From the NCBI GenBank assembly GCA_023416515.1, contig JAEZHP010000058.1:1-13809 (forward strand): 13,809 nucleotides of DNA, written 5' to 3'. The DNA comes from Pseudomonadota bacterium. GTDB lineage: Bacteria > Pseudomonadota > Alphaproteobacteria > Sphingomonadales > Sphingomonadaceae. The position numbers and the translations under genes are program-made. The notes beneath the pieces are model-generated. The model was not told the origin of the DNA, did not search any database, and saw only the letters and a program-made list of their open reading frames with translations. The number at the start of each line of letters is the position of its first letter. The stretch's first letter is position 1. Positions 12,382 through 13,809 of this stretch are shown here, piece after piece.

Positions 12382-12921
12382 TCAGGCGGCCTTCTTGCCC
12401 TGCTCGCGGCGCAGCTTGGCGAGCTTCTTCAGCAGCATCTCGCGCTTGAGGCGCGACAGATGGTCGATGAAGAGAATGCCGTTGAGGTGATCCATCTCGT
12501 GCTGGAGGCACACGGCGAGGAGCCCGGTGATCTCCTCCTCCTTCTGCGAGCCGTCGCGGTCGAGCCAGCGGGCGCGGATACGGTCGGGACGGTCGACCTC
12601 GGCATACATTTCGGGGACCGACAGGCAGCCCTCGTTATAGGGCACGTCGCGATCCGAGGTGCCGAGGATCTCCGGATTGATGAAGACGCGCGGATCGCGG
12701 ATCGGTTCGCCGTCCTCGGTCTCCTGCTCCTGAAGGTCGATCACCAGGACTCGCTTGGGCACTCCGACCTGGATGGCGGCGAGCCCGATTCCGGGGGCGG
12801 CGTACATCGTGTCGAACATGTCGTCGATGAGCCGGCGCAGATCGTCGTCGACCTGCTCAACGGGCTTGGAAATCTGCCGCAGACGCGGGTCCGGAACTTC
12901 GACGATCGGGAGAATGGCCAT
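12382..12921 (-). CDS. def: Peptide deformylase
   Basis: This cytosolic metalloenzyme removes the formyl group from the initiator methionine of new proteins. All three family motifs are present in the 179-aa product: GIGLAAIQ (44-51), EGCLSVPE (97-104) with metal ligand C99, and HEMDH (141-145) with ligands H141 and H145 and catalytic E142. The C-terminal KR-rich helix (to residue 179) is normal for the type 1 enzyme. The ATG at 12921 gives the expected MAILPIVEVPDPRLR start, although no good ribosome-binding site precedes it. It follows recR on the same strand, separated by 151 bases containing a complete palindromic repeat, and is convergent with the 255-aa gene. Confidence 0.96.
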   Translation of the reverse strand: MAILPIVEVPDPRLRQISKPVEQVDDDLRRLIDDMFDTMYAAPGIGLAAIQVGVPKRVLVIDLQEQETEDGEPIRDPRVFINPEILGTSDRDVPYNEGCLSVPEMYAEVDRPDRIRARWLDRDGSQKEEEITGLLAVCLQHEMDHLNGILFIDHLSRLKREMLLKKLAKLRREQGKKAA

Positions 12922-12974
12922 GGGTGGAAAATAGGTGTGGGCCGGGCCGGAATCAAGGAAATGCGAGGCCGCCG

Positions 12975-13057
12975 CGTCACCCTGAACTTGATTCAGGGTC
13001 CATTATGCCGCCGCTGCGGGGCTCTAAAATGGATGCTGAAACAAGTTCAGCATGACG
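12975..13057. repeat. REP-like two-armed palindromic element, family B (complete)
   Basis: An 83-bp unit with 29-bp imperfect terminal inverted repeats (12975-13003 and 13029-13057), beginning CGTCA and ending TGACG. Each arm is itself a hairpin: ACCCTGAA/TTCAGGGT around CTTGA, and ATGCTGAA/TTCAGCAT around ACAAG. Arm differences occur as compensating pairs. It sits between recR and def. Confidence 0.8.
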
Positions 13058-13072
13058 AAGAGTGGTTGCCCG

Positions 13073-13669
13073 TCAAGCGACGGGCCGCCTCGCCCTTAGC
13101 GCCTGAGCCAAGGTTCCTTCGTCGAGGTAGTCGAGCTCGCCGCCGACGGGGAGGCCGTGGGCGAGCTGGGTGAGGCGGACCGGCAGACGCTCGAGGCGGT
13201 CGGCGAGATAGTGGGCGGTGGTCTGGCCCTCGAGCGTGGCATTCATGGCGAGGACGACCTCGTCGATTCCGCCGGCTGAGACGCGGGCGACGAGACTGTC
13301 GATGGCGAGGTCCTCGGGCCGCACGCCTTCCAGCGCCGAGAGGCGGCCGCCGAGGACGTGGAAGCGGCCGGGGAACAGGCGCGAGCGATCGAGCGCCCAC
13401 AGGTCCGACACTTCCTCGACGACGCAGAGCAGTTTTGAGTCGCGGCGCGGGTCGGAGCAGACGCCGCAGGGGTCGCGGGTGTCGACATTGCCGCAGGTCG
13501 AGCAGACCGACAGTCGGTCGGCGACGGTGCCGAGCGCCGCGAGAAGCGGGCGAAGCGCGGTCTCGCGCTTCTTGATGAGGTGAAGCACCGCGCGGCGGGC
13601 GGAGCGCGGGCCAAGGCCGGGCAGACGCGCCAGCGCCTGGGTCAGAGCGTCGAGTTCGGGGGACGACAT
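13073..13669 (-). CDS. recR: Recombination mediator protein RecR
   Basis: RecR acts with RecO (and RecF) to load RecA at single-strand gaps. The 198-aa form starts at ATG 13669 (MSSPELDALTQALARLPGLG), which fits the family's length; an open frame from 13735 adds 22 non-homologous residues. Order: helix-hairpin-helix (about 9-34; LARLPGLGPRSARR), zinc finger C56-C59-C68-C71 (CSTCGNVDTRDPCGVC), and Toprim domain (about 80-175; LLCVVEEVSDLWALDR, EVVLAMNATLEGQTTAHYLA). C-terminal ARRPVA ends the protein. A weak GGG-rich stretch precedes the ATG. In many genomes recR follows dnaX and ybaB; here the upstream side is a repeat and the window edge, so this cannot be tested. def lies downstream on the same strand. 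Confidence 0.95.
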   Translation of the reverse strand: MSSPELDALTQALARLPGLGPRSARRAVLHLIKKRETALRPLLAALGTVADRLSVCSTCGNVDTRDPCGVCSDPRRDSKLLCVVEEVSDLWALDRSRLFPGRFHVLGGRLSALEGVRPEDLAIDSLVARVSAGGIDEVVLAMNATLEGQTTAHYLADRLERLPVRLTQLAHGLPVGGELDYLDEGTLAQALRARRPVA

Positions 13670-13738
13670 TGGCCCGAGGTAGAGCGCGGCGCGAACTCCA
13701 GCAATCCTCCCTTCGCCGCCATTCCACCGGCGCAATTG

Positions 13739-13809
13739 CCCCGGCGGAGCCTTGAAGGCGGCTTCGCCCGGTACGGGGAGGTGGCTCGGCGAAGCCGAGA
13801 CGGAGGGGG
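13739..13809. repeat. Intergenic GC-rich inverted repeat, cut by window edge
   Basis: It contains CTCGGC-GAA-GCCGAG (13785-13799) between G-rich stretches (GGGGAGG, GGAGGGGG). Similar sequence is recalled as a dispersed intergenic repeat of sphingomonads. It is upstream of recR and runs off the window. Confidence 0.45.

Noticed and set aside
12031..13173. 380-aa plus-strand open frame across the 255-aa gene end, def and the repeat
   Set aside because: It runs out of frame through two real genes; its VTLNLIQGP and WMLKQVQHDE segments are translations of the palindromic repeat.
1..13809. CRISPR arrays, insertion sequences or a defence system
   Set aside because: No regularly spaced direct repeats, transposase, integrase, or nuclease/helicase defence genes were seen on either strand; the repeats present are dispersed palindromes.

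Overview
The window is high-GC DNA that reads as the chromosome of an alphaproteobacterium, most likely a sphingomonad. This is an inference from protein similarity recalled from memory (no search was run), from the pckA/chvI/chvG/hprK/EIIA/HPr gene order typical of Alphaproteobacteria, from an alphaproteobacterial-type GTTC-N7-GTTC LexA site, and from families of intergenic palindromes of a kind common in sphingomonads.

Left part (1-2614): an accessory, repeat-rich stretch. It opens with the 3' end of a phage or gene-transfer-agent terminase large subunit with no portal or capsid gene after it. Then come an unrecognised 137-aa protein, three copies of a GTCCGC...GCGGAC palindrome, a degenerate tRNA-like sequence between two of those copies, and an arm of a second repeat family. 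A run of small genes follows: a zinc-ribbon protein, a coupled 54-aa protein, a charged 57-aa protein, and a 48-aa glycine-rich hydrophobic protein read from a near-consensus promoter. The last two converge and share a CTAG at their stops. A 148-aa conserved protein of unknown function completes this part.

Central part (2698-9628): regulatory and carbon-metabolism core. pckA (gluconeogenic PEP carboxykinase, minus strand, with its own terminator) is divergent from a compact seven-gene operon: chvI-chvG (two-component system), a short hprK, rapZ, a mannose-type EIIA, HPr and a SpoU-type RNA methyltransferase. Genes 1-6 overlap or abut and four use GTG or TTG starts. EIIA, HPr and HprK form the output part of a regulatory phosphotransfer system. 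No sugar-transporting EII component is present.

Right part (9708-13809): a possible small exported peptide, then rmuC (minus) with a perfect GTTC-N7-GTTC SOS-type operator just upstream. Divergent from it is an unrecognised 255-aa beta-rich protein. Next come def (peptide deformylase) and recR (recombination mediator), both minus and separated by a complete 83-bp palindromic repeat element. The window ends in another intergenic repeat. No CRISPR array, insertion sequence or complete mobile element was seen. The most notable points are the SOS-type box, the terminator lying directly before the 148-aa gene, the tRNA-like remnant between repeats, and the unlisted small genes with overlapping convergent stops.
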